From Caulochytrium protostelioides (lineage: Eukaryota > Chytridiomycota > Caulochytriomycetes > Caulochytriales > Caulochytriaceae): a stretch of DNA of 64,000 bases. How positions within the stretch are numbered: position 1 is the stretch's first letter; the number at the start of each line of letters is the position of its first letter. Shown here one piece after another: positions 51,401 through 60,712 of this stretch. The stretch is taken from assembly GCA_003615045.1 (NCBI GenBank), contig ML014203.1, positions 1 through 64,000 of the forward strand. The letters are read 5' to 3'. Below the pieces are notes generated by a model. That model saw only the letters and a program-made list of their open reading frames with translations, was not told the DNA's origin and searched no databases. Both the position numbers and the translations under genes were made by a program.

Positions 51401-51607
51401 GGGGCGGCCATCCTGCGGGAACAAGAGCTGGTGGAGACGTACGAGCTGCGGATCGGGTTCCTCCGGAAAGGTAATCAAGGGCAGCGCAGCGAGCGCCATC
51501 GGCGCGGGGGCGGGTCCGGATCCGAGGGCTGCCGTGGTGCGCGCGACGGTGGCGACCGCGGCGGCATCCAGGGCCCCCGCCTCCCGAGATGGCGATGGCG
51601 ACGCCAT
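48458..51607 (-). CDS. DEK-like chromatin protein
   Basis: Protein of 1,049 residues. The N-terminal domain (about 55-137: LHQLLFPQDGR...GDVIGDLQAFTG...LNARKISFCRWACRFLRLTY...LLDFLTWPRE) follows the DEK SAP-like region, whose helices read L.KLL...GK...LK.N...FSGF...K..LKSICE.L.L......L..R.L.FL..P. The C-terminal domain (about 986-1039: LRLILESNDLRALTPREVRA with FFGVDMTSRKAWVKEQI) is a DEK_C module, a DNA-binding helical domain with the diagnostic L.S..L...T...VR..L...F...L..RK. Between them lie some 850 disordered residues rich in Ser, Pro, Thr and Ala, including a TTPKTTPKTTPK repeat. DEK alters DNA topology and chromatin and binds histones. I used the ATG at 51607; an earlier one lies at 51691. 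DEK_C also occurs in chitin synthases, but no synthase domain is present. Confidence 0.75.
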   Translation of the reverse strand: MASPSPSREAGALDAAAVATVARTTAALGSGPAPAPMALAALPLITFPEEPDPQLVRLHQLLFPQDGRPAADRKGDVIGDLQAFTGIRAVDVPAFVSLLNARKISFCRWACRFLRLTYWDAKVRERLLDFLTWPREALQYKPRLSGKRTSTASPPRPRRAAPAASPISAAGADAETIQPPATAATTTALPRRSDAGRNADVDADVDAHADGIATADAITDAAVDVNVATLVAAPPNADSGWPVVTPAPEPPTVLQSNTADHGASAVVISEASVSDKIQEVQSGAASPDPDVDPNRVVVGPPSSRATPSEPPSEPPSEPSSLPRRRRSAAVSRERLTAVMAAETRYELENSKRRRRPSRPPTADAPLSPPQSRPASRSASPTPPLHAGPPSESSAMPLQDVTLNSSWPSMNQTTGVPATMPPVALPAIDPAEAPPPPPPPSSSDVIAAPSATPSVQTVAETTTATPAAKPRKRRAKRACPTKADAATPPATDTPTTFTDSALATALTRVRKRRPSKVMVEPTSPKKRPRGQRSAASKTTSETAPQAAPTTPSKTKPKRASKTTPKTTPKTTPKRASQTSPDVLMGDMAPSATAPVLPVLAPGAAGTTIPEPAAAPLSTRAIAAPCSRAITIPPEIAAIVVGPDFDAMAVETAVSNTPLSSPAAQPSSPGTLLFPGASTALSEASTMIVSQMGSDALDSMDVPSSMALSALAISPPPPLMPSQLLPPAGIGAPNHEASDPLGDDDATDSLSPLGPQPSFMGMPPRRRSPHAVSTSAPTTPMVTAPSSPSPSFPSLSRPHQYQSPNHATPKRNSARTSCHLPTPAGSGQEDDETGPCFHPIHWADDISEASGQRCRHDHHEATLSLAPAVTTSSPHPIFPRQTSPGARPARSPLASDQPPDPPAIASTLPLRGPATDLAPTTLTARFSPSMVPRASGPSAPTSPAPSSLSRSASPDLSFISTRRPRLAVPLALVPPAAARPRLPPTPVNMARHLRLILESNDLRALTPREVRAKLAAFFGVDMTSRKAWVKEQITTIVADMAGISDVPESSA
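49885..49957. repeat. In-frame GTCGTCTT(G/A)GGC repeat in DEK-like gene
   Basis: Imperfect 12-base units encode the Thr-Pro-Lys-Thr type basic repeat of the disordered middle of the DEK-like protein on the minus strand. Such repeats resemble histone H1-like tails and may help DNA binding. Confidence 0.7.
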
Positions 51608-52240
51608 CGTTGGACGCCGGCCCGCAAAATCGCTACAGCAAGGCCGCCCGCCGGGTGGATGAGGTGGTGCGGCGCTGCCCGTCAGCAGCACGGGTCAGCA
51701 GTACGAGAAACGGGGTCAGGGGTCAGGCCGTGCCGCCGAGCGGAGTTGGCGCAGCGGTCAGTCTCGTAGTCTTCGAGCGCCGCGACGGGCCGAGACCAAC
51801 TCCGATGCCATACGGAGCCTCCACAGCAACATCAGCGGTGATGGTCGTACCAACGGGTATCAGCTCGCCTCGTGATGAGATGGGGATGACCTCTTGCGCA
51901 GCGTGCGCGCTGACGATGAAACACGGCGGTCGGTCGGTGGGACTCGACATTCGTGATACAGCCATGCGCCTCCTTGGGTCGGACCCGGCGACGAGGCGTG
52001 CCGCCATTAGTGGCGCAGCCCCGCCGCGGCGAGGCCCCTCCTCCTCCGACCTCCCGGCGGAACACCCCCATCGGACCTCCGCGCAATTCTTGCCTCGAGC
52101 AATGCCGCTCGCCGCCATTTCCCGCATCGCATCGCAGCGAGCACGGTACCGGATGGCTGACATGAAAGGGCGGAGATGACACATCATGGCATTGGTTTCA
52201 CAGGCGGGTAACGCATCGCAACGCTCAGACGGGCGCGCGC
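51608..52240. other. DEK-like promoter / HemD 3' region
   Basis: About 630 bases between the start of the DEK-like gene and the end of the uroporphyrinogen-III synthase gene, both on the minus strand. The open frames here are shadows without recognisable domains. Confidence 0.45.
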
Positions 52241-53188
52241 TCAGGCGAAGCGGCGCTCGCGACCCCCGGGGGGCGGCCAGACGGCCCGGATCGCTGCGAC
52301 CAGCGCCGCTGGCGCGGGCAGCGGGCTCGTCACGACCGCGGCTTCCGGCCAGCGCGCGGCCAGCGCCGCTGCCGTCGTCTTGCCGATCGCCGCCACCCGT
52401 GTGACGCGGGCGCCGAGCAGTGGCCCTGCGTACGCAACGCCCGAAGGGCTGAAGAAGACGGGCAGCACGGCGTCGTCGTCCGCGCTCGACGGTCGCGCCT
52501 GCACCGGCAACGCAGATGCCAACGGGACCGACGCGGCACGCCGTGCGGCCGGCAGTGCGGCCGGCAATGCGGGATCGGGGCCGGTCGCGTAGATGACCAG
52601 CGCCGTCAAGGCGATCCCCGCCGCGCCCAGCACGGCCGGCAGCACGTCGCTCCGCTGGCTGCCCGTCAGGAACAAGAGCGGCAAGGCCGCGGGCGCCGCC
52701 GTCTCGGGCTTCGGCGCGCGTGCCTCCACAATCGCGGCCGCGAGGGCCTCCGCGTGGGGACTCGCGGTGGGCTGGACGGCAAAGCCGCTCGCCCTGAGCC
52801 GCGCAGCGCTGCGGGGGCCCACCGTGTAAACCGGCAGCTGGCGCCACGCGGCCTGCTGCGACGGGCTCAGCCACTGGTCCACGCTTTCTGTCAGTCGGGA
52901 GATCGCGCGCGGCGACGTGACGACGAGGCCAGACCATCGCGCCGACGGCGGGGTCGGGCCGCAGAGCGTGGCCGCGAACGCGGCGTCGCCGCAAGCCTGC
53001 GTCGACAGGACGGGCACACAGACGGCGCGGTAGCCGGCTTCTGCAAAGTGGCGGACATAGGGGTCCTCCGGGACCTCCCCCTCGGTCTCACTGGGTTCGG
53101 GACTGCGAAACAGCAGGACACCGCTCACCGATGACGTTGGCATGATGCTCGTGCTCGGGCTTGGGTGGAGGCTCGTGCTCGTGCTCAT
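52241..53188 (-). CDS. HEM4: Uroporphyrinogen-III synthase
   Basis: Protein of 315 residues, or 300 if translation starts at the second ATG (53143). It is a HemD-type two-lobed enzyme. It begins VSGVLLFRSPEPSETEGEVPEDPYVRHFAEAGYRAVCVPVLS, the usual first strand and helix. Then come WSGLVVTSPRAISRLTES, LPVYTVGPRSAARLRASGF with the typical VG..TA..L...G block, LPLLFLTGSQRSDVLP, ALVIYATG, VFFSPSGVAYAGPLL and VAAIGKTTAAALAARWPEAAVVTSPLPAPAALVAAI. The enzyme closes hydroxymethylbilane into uroporphyrinogen III in haem synthesis, in the cytosol. Sequence conservation in this family is always low, but block order and length (about 260-300) fit. The gene is divergent from Grc3, with 621 bases between starts. 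Confidence 0.87.
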   Translation of the reverse strand: MSTSTSLHPSPSTSIMPTSSVSGVLLFRSPEPSETEGEVPEDPYVRHFAEAGYRAVCVPVLSTQACGDAAFAATLCGPTPPSARWSGLVVTSPRAISRLTESVDQWLSPSQQAAWRQLPVYTVGPRSAARLRASGFAVQPTASPHAEALAAAIVEARAPKPETAAPAALPLLFLTGSQRSDVLPAVLGAAGIALTALVIYATGPDPALPAALPAARRAASVPLASALPVQARPSSADDDAVLPVFFSPSGVAYAGPLLGARVTRVAAIGKTTAAALAARWPEAAVVTSPLPAPAALVAAIRAVWPPPGGRERRFA

Positions 53189-53809
53189 GATATGATCAAC
53201 ACGCGCCAGCGTCAACGCGACGTCTACGCAGCGACCATCGCCTTCGGTCGGCGAGAGCAGACGGGCCGTGCCAAGGGGTGCGCGTGTCGTCAGGAGGTCG
53301 ATGGCGGGCCAGGCAAAGATGCGACAACGCGGCAGGTTGACCACATACCCGTCGTGCTCGCTTGCCGGGAGGCCTGTCGCGCTGAAACCTCCGGCGCCGA
53401 TCTCGGCTTTCTTTTTTCCGGTCAGGGTCCGCAGCGGCCTCGCGAGCCCACGACTTCCCCTCACTATGTGGCGCGTTAAAGCCCACGGCGACCCCGTCCC
53501 CACGAGACTGTGGCGTCGTTGGGTCCGCCCCAGCGGACTTGAATTCGAAGGGGGGGCCATTGTCTCACTCCGCTTTATCGAGAAGCGGCTCGCCGGCGGC
53601 AGGTCATTCGAGCAGAGGAGTTCTATTCTGCAAACGAGCCACGCAATTCCAGGGTCACCCGTGGGCATTCATAAGCTCCTGCGCTCGTCGTCTGCCTTCC
53701 TGATCCACTTCATACCACGCTCTCGTCTTCGGGGGAAAAAATTGCCACCCATGGCAACCTAACGTTTCATCCCCGCCTGCGACCCTGCCGATTCGCCGCT
53801 CCGCCCAGG
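53189..53809. other. Divergent promoter region, HemD / Grc3
   Basis: These 621 bases lie between two divergent start codons. The minus-strand frame stays open upstream of HemD to 53668 but encodes only basic low-complexity sequence. No other gene is seen. Confidence 0.45.
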
Positions 53810-56578
53810 ATGTCGGACACCGACAGCGGCGACGGCAGCCAGGGCCTCGTCACCCGAAATGCCTTTGCGATACTGCGGCAGCGACGGCCGAAGACCCGGC
53901 GGCGTCTCTCGGACGCCGGCGCCGCTTCCTCGCCTTCCCCGACGGCCACGACCTCCGCCGCCGCTGCCGGCATCGCCGCCGGCATCGCACCGGAAACGCT
54001 GAGCACCGACCTCATCAGCACCGCGAGCTCCGCCAGCACGCTGCCGTCCATACCGGATACGGAGGCAGCTCCCTCGCCCCGCGGAACGGATGCTGCAGCG
54101 CCCGCCGCGGCATCGGCCGCCGCATCCACCTCCAGTCTCGCCGGCGGCACCGGCGTCGACAAAACCCGCGCGCGCCAGGGCGCCTGGCGGCCCAGCCCGC
54201 TCAACGTACGCTGCCACGCCGGCGCAGCGTCCGCGTCGCCGTCGGCCGTCGACGCCGTATGGTCGATTGGACTCCAGGCCACCGAGACGTGCTACTTCTA
54301 CGGCAGCGTTGCGATCCGGTGCCGCCGCGGCCGCGCGACCGTCGCCGGGTTCCCCCTCGACGCCGTTGCCTGGCGCGTCGTCCGCGTGCCGCCGGGCGCG
54401 CGCCCGGGCACGATCGAGCCGCAGCCTGTGGATCCCAGCGGGGAGCCGCCAACCGCCGCGGCGACCGCGGTCACGGCGGCGCCGTCGACAGGACCAGGTG
54501 GGCCGCTGCCGGTGGGATGGACGGACGCCTACCCCGTCGTGGTCGAGCTGCGGCGCGCCGCGGACCGGTTTGCGGCACTGGACAGCTTTGTCGAGAACGA
54601 CGGCTGGCTCGCGGTGGACTATGCGCGCAACGCGGCTGCCGCACTGCCGCTGTCGCCACCACATACCAAGAAGGGCCGTTCGCAGCGCCGCATGCCGGTG
54701 GAAGCGCCGCCGCTCCCGCCGCTCGACGCGTTTCCACTCGAAATCCTGTGGCAGCATGAGGCCACCGCTGCCGCGCAGGACCCGCCGTCCTGGCAGCACG
54801 TGTTTCATACTGTCTCGCAGCACTACCACCGCACCCTCGTGTCCTCCCATGACGCATCGACCTTGGCCCAGCTGCCGTCGCTGTCGCCGTCGCCGTCGCC
54901 GTCGCCGTCGTTATCGTTAGCTCCGTCAGCGCCAACGCCCCGGGACGCGGCCCGCCATGCAGACCACGAAGAAACCTGCGGCCTGCTTGCAGAACACCAT
55001 AGCGCCAATGCCGTGATTGCGTTGATTGGGAACCGCAACACGGGCAAATCGTCACTGCTACGGTACCTCGTCAACCGCCTTATTCCGCAGTTCGGCCGCG
55101 TCGCTGTGCTCGATGTCGATCTGGGCCAGAACGAGTTTACCCCGCCGGGCTATGTCAGCCTGACGATCACGGACACGCCCCTCTTCTCAGCACCCTTTGC
55201 CCATATCGCGTGGCCCACCGTGTACCGCTCCGCCGCCGAGGAGGAGACCTCGGACGCGTACTCGACACCGGCCCCAGCCCCGGCCCCGCCCACCGGCAGC
55301 TTCTGGTTCTGGCACGGCGACAAGACCCCGCGGCAGGACCCAGCGGGCTACCTCGCGACCATCGCGCACGCCTGCCGCACGTGGCATGCCGACTACGCCC
55401 ACGTGCCGCTGCTGGTCAACACGGCGGGCTGGACCCACGGGTTTGGCCTGGAGCTGCTCTCGGACCTTGTCGCGACCCTCGCGCCGGCCGCCTGCGTCGC
55501 CATGACCTACCCGGACGAAGCAAACCCCAACAACCTCCCCTTAGCCTTCCGTGAGGGCGAGTGGTTGACGCCTCACTACGGCACCCCGAACCTCGTGAAC
55601 GCCACCCGCGTGAATGCGGGCGCAGACGCAGACGCCGCGGTGCCGCCGCCGCGCTGGATCACGGCCGACGGCATCCGCCCGGGGCTCGCGTCGCTCTCGC
55701 CGCAGGACGGGCACGCGCTCCAGTTCGCAGCGTGGTTTGGCGCCGAGGCGAGCCCCGGCGGCGTCTATGCGGGCCGTGCGCCGCATGCGCTCCATGGCGG
55801 CGACCTCTTCGTTTCGGCGCTGCATGCCGGCGGCCGTCTCGCGTGCGGTACGCGTCACACCGTTCCGTTCGCTCATGTCTATCTGCAGTTTCCGCTCGAC
55901 GACGTCCCGCGCTCGCACGCTTTGCTCGCGCTCTACCGCGCAGCCGTCGTTCTCTTTGATGTCCTCGGCAGCAGCACGAGCACTCACACCGTCTGTCCGC
56001 CGCGTCCGCGGCGCGGGGACTCCGACCAGGCCGCGCAGACGCCCGCCGCCATGCAACTCCGGTTCCTGCCGGCGCACGCGCAACTCGCGCCTGAAGCGCT
56101 GCGCTGCCTGGGCCACGCGTTCATTCTCGACATCGATATGGCGGCCGGCGCGTTTGAAGTCCTGTCGCCGCTGCCCGCGTGGGTCATCTCCGAGCACGTG
56201 GGCCTCATCCGGCGCGCGCAGTGTATGAATCCGCCGGTGCGCGTGCTCTCGCAACTGATGCCGATCGACGCGAGTCCCGCGGCGGCGAGCCACGGCGACG
56301 ACTGCGATCGCCATCCATCGGCGCCGCAAACCAATACGATACCCCCGCCTGCGAATGGCACGATGTCGAGCGACAGCGACGACACTGAGGACGACGACGA
56401 CGACGACGATGGTGACGACCACGACGATGGCGATGCTGAAGCAGACGATGACGAGATGGCGATGGCGGACCTGCCCTCGTACATGGCCCCCTCGACCGTC
56501 TTTGACGATCTTCAGGACGTCGCCCCCGGCACGAAGCGTGCGGGTCCCGCGCCGTCGCGCAAACGTTTGCGCACCTAA
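53810..56578 (+). CDS. GRC3: Polynucleotide 5'-hydroxyl kinase Grc3/NOL9
   Basis: Protein of 922 residues. A disordered Ala/Ser/Thr-rich N-terminus (about 1-130) is followed by the N-terminal beta domain (GLQATETCYFYGSVAIRCRRGRATVAGFPL, about 150-180). The P-loop kinase domain has Walker A GNRNTGKSS (407-415), VAVLDVDLGQNEFTPPGYVSLTIT and LLVNTAGWTHGFGLELLSDL, the pattern of Clp1/Grc3 kinases. The C-terminal part (about 620-830) contains LSPQDGHALQFAAWF and AFILDIDMAAGAFEVLSPLP. A very acidic stretch and a basic end (SRKRLRT) close the protein. Grc3 with Las1 cuts and phosphorylates pre-rRNA at ITS2 in the nucleolus. The spacer before the P-loop includes a Ser-Pro run (about 362-372). The family assignment over Clp1 rests on length and on this layout. 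Confidence 0.9.
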   Translation: MSDTDSGDGSQGLVTRNAFAILRQRRPKTRRRLSDAGAASSPSPTATTSAAAAGIAAGIAPETLSTDLISTASSASTLPSIPDTEAAPSPRGTDAAAPAAASAAASTSSLAGGTGVDKTRARQGAWRPSPLNVRCHAGAASASPSAVDAVWSIGLQATETCYFYGSVAIRCRRGRATVAGFPLDAVAWRVVRVPPGARPGTIEPQPVDPSGEPPTAAATAVTAAPSTGPGGPLPVGWTDAYPVVVELRRAADRFAALDSFVENDGWLAVDYARNAAAALPLSPPHTKKGRSQRRMPVEAPPLPPLDAFPLEILWQHEATAAAQDPPSWQHVFHTVSQHYHRTLVSSHDASTLAQLPSLSPSPSPSPSLSLAPSAPTPRDAARHADHEETCGLLAEHHSANAVIALIGNRNTGKSSLLRYLVNRLIPQFGRVAVLDVDLGQNEFTPPGYVSLTITDTPLFSAPFAHIAWPTVYRSAAEEETSDAYSTPAPAPAPPTGSFWFWHGDKTPRQDPAGYLATIAHACRTWHADYAHVPLLVNTAGWTHGFGLELLSDLVATLAPAACVAMTYPDEANPNNLPLAFREGEWLTPHYGTPNLVNATRVNAGADADAAVPPPRWITADGIRPGLASLSPQDGHALQFAAWFGAEASPGGVYAGRAPHALHGGDLFVSALHAGGRLACGTRHTVPFAHVYLQFPLDDVPRSHALLALYRAAVVLFDVLGSSTSTHTVCPPRPRRGDSDQAAQTPAAMQLRFLPAHAQLAPEALRCLGHAFILDIDMAAGAFEVLSPLPAWVISEHVGLIRRAQCMNPPVRVLSQLMPIDASPAAASHGDDCDRHPSAPQTNTIPPPANGTMSSDSDDTEDDDDDDDGDDHDDGDAEADDDEMAMADLPSYMAPSTVFDDLQDVAPGTKRAGPAPSRKRLRT

Positions 56579-57857
56579 TCTCGCTGTGTGCGCATTTTAT
56601 GTAGTGATCCAACCGCGAGTTGTCGAGATAGACGCAGGAGGCGCGCTTGATGGCAGAGAGAAGGAGAGAAGAAGCCGGACTCAGCTGCTCCAATGGGGGA
56701 TGTGACTGTGACCATCGTGAGTGAGCGAGCGCCGCTCTGCCGCGCGAAAACGAAACGAAACCCTGGACCGCGAGCCCCGCGGTGGCGGCGGCGGCGGCGG
56801 CGCAGCGGGCCCTCCCGACCCGGCCCCGGGACATCACCCCGTCGGCGCACGGGCCGACGCGCCGCGCCGCCGCCTATCGCTCGCCCATCCGCCGCCGTCG
56901 CCCGCGGGGGTGATCGCTGGTGCGCGAGGGCCGCGTGGGCCGGCCGTGCGGGGGCGCTACGGCGCACGCGGTATGAACGCAGGATGGCGGCTCGCACGGG
57001 TCGTCCAGAAAACCCGTCTCGGCGGCCAACGCATGGGCGACGCGATCACGGACGAGGCCGCGTTTAGTGTGCTGTGGACTGCGTGCTGCCTGACCGCCGC
57101 GGCCACAGGCGACATCACTCGACCGACCGCTCTGCCGCAACATCGACCTCTCACGCCCACGCTCACACCCACGTTCACGCTCACGCGCTACCTGTTTCCG
57201 TCCTTTTCCCGACGAACGTTCGATGTATGTTGCCATTGTCCCGCTGAGGATCTGCCGACGCTGCCTTATGCTAGCCTCCGAGGCCGCGACGCATCCCCGC
57301 ACGTAAGCCGTGCCGCCGGCTAGCCGCTGCCTGCAGGCCGTTGTCGGCCAGCTGGCCGCAGGCCCGGCCTTGCGGTCCGGCAGAACGCTGCCAGGGATCC
57401 CCACTCGGAAGTACGACTGCGGAGCGTCGCTTCCACGCTTCTTGGGTCATTCTTTAGCACATAAAAGCGCGCGTGCACAGCGTGGTGGACGGTCGTGATG
57501 AACGCCGTGGGTTCTTTTCGAAAGCAGCGCTCCGTGGCATCGCCGTAACGCGACAGGGCCAGGTCGCGCCTGTCGGGCATGGCTGTGCTGCCGCCGCGTG
57601 GTGCCGGACTGAGACCGCTCGTGAACACACCCGCTAGGCCTCGTCGGGGGTCTCGTGATGCGCGAGGCGACAGCCTCAAGTGGTCGCTGTAGCCTGCTGA
57701 TGCCATCCGCCGCCGGCGTGCCGGCGGCACGGACTCCCGGAGCGCCCTATTATGTCATGCCCGTGTTCATCGTCCTACTCACGCGCTCACTCGCTCATAC
57801 CTCTTACGCTCTGGTCTTGTCGGCTTGTGACTCCTCTGGGCAGTATACAATCAGACC
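56579..57857. other. Grc3 - Sec61 gamma intergenic region
   Basis: This 1.28 kb lies between two plus-strand genes. Several frames are open over 100-200 codons but give Arg/Ala/Pro-rich products without recognisable domains. A GTATAC palindrome occurs 15 bases before the Sec61 gamma ATG. No RNA gene was found. Confidence 0.4.
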
Positions 57858-58271
57858 ATGAGCGTGGTGACTGAATTGCTGGAAGGCCCTCGCCAGTTCT
57901 CCAAGGACTCGGCGCGCCTGCTCCAGCGCTGCACCAAGCCCGACCGCGTCGAGTTCGTCCAGATCTCCCGTGCCGTCGCCATGGGCTTCTTGCTCATGGG
58001 CTTCATTGGCTTCTTTGTCAAGCTTATCCACATCCCCATCAACAACATCATTGTGTACGTTGCCACCATGAATCCCCCTGTCTTCGACGTCCCAGACTCA
58101 TCGGGCTGGTCTGTGGTGCCATGATGATCCGATGACATCCGATGATAGGACATGTGCAAGACTCACGCTTCTTTTGTTTCGATTTGTTTTTTGATCTTCC
58201 CCGCTGGACACCCATCGGGGCACGACACGTTATCGACGTGGTGGTTTCGCTTCCGCAGTGGTACCGTCTAG
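57858..58271 (+). CDS. SEC61G: Protein translocation channel subunit Sec61 gamma (Sss1)
   Basis: Proposed as two exons, 57858-58054 and 58259-58271, giving 69 residues. The first exon encodes [40 protein letters not shown] and the membrane helix [20 protein letters not shown], ending INNIIV. This is nearly the whole of the animal protein, whose last residues are NNIIVGG. Reading straight through adds 22 unlikely residues to a stop at 58124. A donor GTACGT at 58055 and an acceptor TTCCGCAG ending at 58258 give INNIIVGTV and a stop, restoring normal length. Sec61 gamma is a tail-anchored ER protein clamping the two halves of Sec61 alpha. Confidence 0.9.
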
Positions 58272-59224
58272 TTCAACCATGGAGTCTGCTTACGCTATAC
58301 TTCTATCGCGTTCCCGTTAGCCGCCTCGCGTCGCGTGCAAATTCCCATTGCGGCTGACGCCATGCCCTTGAAAGGCCTTTCCCCTCCCTGACGGGACGAT
58401 TGTCTTTTCTTTCCATCTTGTAATCATAGTTCCGCCTTTCTGATTGGCCATGGCACAGGGTCACCGGATCCCTCTGAAAAGAAACCGCAGGGCGCGGCCG
58501 TTTTGTGGACACCCTCGAACGGCCAGCAAGGACCGTCGCAGCAGAACGTTCGATGCCTCGAGATGGATCGTCGCCGGTATGCCGCCGGGAGAGCTCTTCT
58601 TCGCAGTGGATCCTGCCATCAACCTCGTAGTACCAGGAAGCGACGTCTGTTGGCCTTCAGCATCGGCAGCGGCGGCGGAGATCCCCCGGCCCTCAAGCCT
58701 GGCCCAAGCCTGGCCCTGCGCCGTCAGCCTCGGCTGGGTTTCCTCCTCGCTGGACAGGGTCTCGTCATGCTTGGAGCATGCCATAGGCCTGGGGGCGTCG
58801 GGGGAGAGGCGGTCGACCAGCGCCACGGTGGCCCCGGGGGAGAAGGGTTAGGTGGCCCGGGCCCGCCACCGGCCGCCGTCGCAGGGGTGCGAGGGCGGCT
58901 TGACCGGCGTCACGGTGGACCGGCGAGTCTGCGATCCTTGACTCGCTCGCGGTCGCCGCCACGCAAGCGTCAGACATCGCGTTCCGACAAGCGCTCCAAC
59001 GTATCCGCGGTGTCCAGCGGCACAGCGGGGTTCCATGGCGGACGGGGCCGCCGGCGTCAAGCGATGCGCTTTCGACGCTTCTCCTTGCGGGCGCTTCGTT
59101 GTCCGTGAGCGAAGCTTCTCCTCGTGGCCCTCGCCCTATCGTGCAGCATCGTTCTCCACATCACGGACGCGCCGCGCTGCTTTCTTTTTTTTTTGATTCC
59201 TGATCCACCGGGTTTGCCCGCACG
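58272..59224. other. Sec61 gamma - NASP intergenic region
   Basis: About 950 bases between two plus-strand genes, ending with a T10 run (59185-59194) 30 bases before the NASP-like ATG. Such T tracts often mark nucleosome-free promoters in fungi. No conserved frame is seen. Confidence 0.45.
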
Positions 59225-60712
59225 ATGACCACCGACTCGCCGCTGCCTGCTGAGACGACTTCCGCTCCGGCTGCCACGACCCCGACCACCAAACTGACCC
59301 CGGCTGCGCCTGTCTCCGCTGCTGCTGCTGCCGCTGCTGCTGCCCAGACGGACACCACCGCGATGGCGCTTGCTGCTGAGCCCGCGACGGCCGCCGACGC
59401 CGCCGCCGTCGTCCCGCCGTCGACCGAGACCGCTGTCGTGACTGAGAAGACGGTCGATGCGGCCGCTCCCGCGGAGACAGCCGCTGCGCAGGACAACACG
59501 CAGAACGCCGTTCAGGACGACAACGACGACGTCGACGACGACGACGACGACGAGGAGGAGGACGACGACGACGCGTTCCCCGTGCTGGAAGACGTCCCCG
59601 CGCTGCTCGAGTCGGGCGCGCAGGCGAGCGCTGTCGGCAACCACGATCTGGCGTGCGACAAGCTGTCGCTCGCGGTGCAGCTGCTCAGCGCCCACTACGG
59701 CGAGAGCGCGCCCGAGTGCGCCGACGCGTTGTTCCAGTATGGCCGCGCGCTGCTGGCGCTCGGCGTTGAGAAGAACACGATCATCCAGGACGAGCGCATC
59801 GAGGCGCAGAGCGTCGCCGCGGCCCGCCAGATCCTCAACGTGAGCGGCGCCAAGCCGGCCGCGCCGGCGGCCGCGCCAGCCTCGGCATCGGCCGAGGGCA
59901 AGGGCAAGGCGCCGGCGACGGTCGACGACGCCCCGCTGCTTGAAGCGGCCAAGGCGCTCGATGCCGCGACCGAGGGCGAGGACGGGCTGGCGCCGTCCGC
60001 CGAGATCGATCTGCCGCCCGGCGACGACGAGCTCGAGGGGGAGCTGCAGCTCGCGTGGGAGACGCTCGACCTAGCGCGCGTCATCTACCAGTCGCTGGGC
60101 CCGGCGGGCCCCGACGCCGCCGCGAACGACCGCCGCATCGCCGACATCTACGCGCTGCTGGGCGACGTCTCGTTCGAGACCGAGAACTGGGCCCAGGCGC
60201 GCACCGACCTCGCGCAGAGCCTGCTGCTCAAGCAGAAGCTGCTGCCCGCTGACAGCCGCGAGCTCGCGGAGGTCCACTACAAGATGGCCCTGGTCGCGGA
60301 GTATGCTGGCGACCCGAACGAGGCGGCCCGCCAGATCCGCGCCACGCTCGCCGTGCTCGAGGCCAAACGCGCCGCGCTGGCCGAGGCCCGCGCCAACGTG
60401 CTTGCCCGCGATGACGCCGACCGCGAACTTGCCGAGCTCGACGCGCTGATCCCGGACATGCAGGCGAAGCTCGCCGACGTCGAGGCGCTCGAGGCCGTCA
60501 AGGCCGAAGAGGACAAGCTTCGCGTGAAGCCGCTTACCACCGGCGTTGGCTCCAGCGCCGGTTCCAGCGCGGCGGCGCCGGCAGCCGGCGCGGCCGCCGC
60601 GCCCCCGGCGGTGCATGACCTCAGCAGTCTGGTGCGCTCCAAGGACAAGCGCAAGGCCGCCGAGCCGGCCGCGGCCGACGACGCCTCGGAGTCCAAGAAG
60701 CCCAAAGCCTAA
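59225..60712 (+). CDS. NASP/Sim3/Hif1-type histone chaperone (SHNi-TPR)
   Basis: Protein of 495 residues. After an Ala/Thr/Pro-rich start, an acidic run (about 98-116, mostly Asp and Glu) precedes the first TPR (about 122-175: LLESGAQASAVGNHDLACDKLSLAVQ, then ALFQYGRALLALG). A linker follows. The SHNi-TPR core spans about 275-385: LEGELQLAWETLDLARVIYQ, IADIYALLGDVSFETENWAQA and VHYKMALVAEYAGDPNEAARQI. A coiled-coil helix follows (about 390-430), then a basic nuclear-localisation-type end (KDKRKAAEP...SKKPKA). NASP-family proteins bind histone H3-H4 (and H1 in animals), protect the soluble pool and feed CENP-A or H3 to assembly factors. The acidic segment interrupting the TPR array is the family hallmark. 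Codon use is typical for the window. No introns are needed. Confidence 0.9.
   Translation: MTTDSPLPAETTSAPAATTPTTKLTPAAPVSAAAAAAAAAQTDTTAMALAAEPATAADAAAVVPPSTETAVVTEKTVDAAAPAETAAAQDNTQNAVQDDNDDVDDDDDDEEEDDDDAFPVLEDVPALLESGAQASAVGNHDLACDKLSLAVQLLSAHYGESAPECADALFQYGRALLALGVEKNTIIQDERIEAQSVAAARQILNVSGAKPAAPAAAPASASAEGKGKAPATVDDAPLLEAAKALDAATEGEDGLAPSAEIDLPPGDDELEGELQLAWETLDLARVIYQSLGPAGPDAAANDRRIADIYALLGDVSFETENWAQARTDLAQSLLLKQKLLPADSRELAEVHYKMALVAEYAGDPNEAARQIRATLAVLEAKRAALAEARANVLARDDADRELAELDALIPDMQAKLADVEALEAVKAEEDKLRVKPLTTGVGSSAGSSAAAPAAGAAAAPPAVHDLSSLVRSKDKRKAAEPAAADDASESKKPKA

Noticed and set aside
58055-58124. 22-residue C-terminal extension of Sec61 gamma
   Set aside because: The family ends one to three residues after NNIIV, and an in-phase intron gives that ending.
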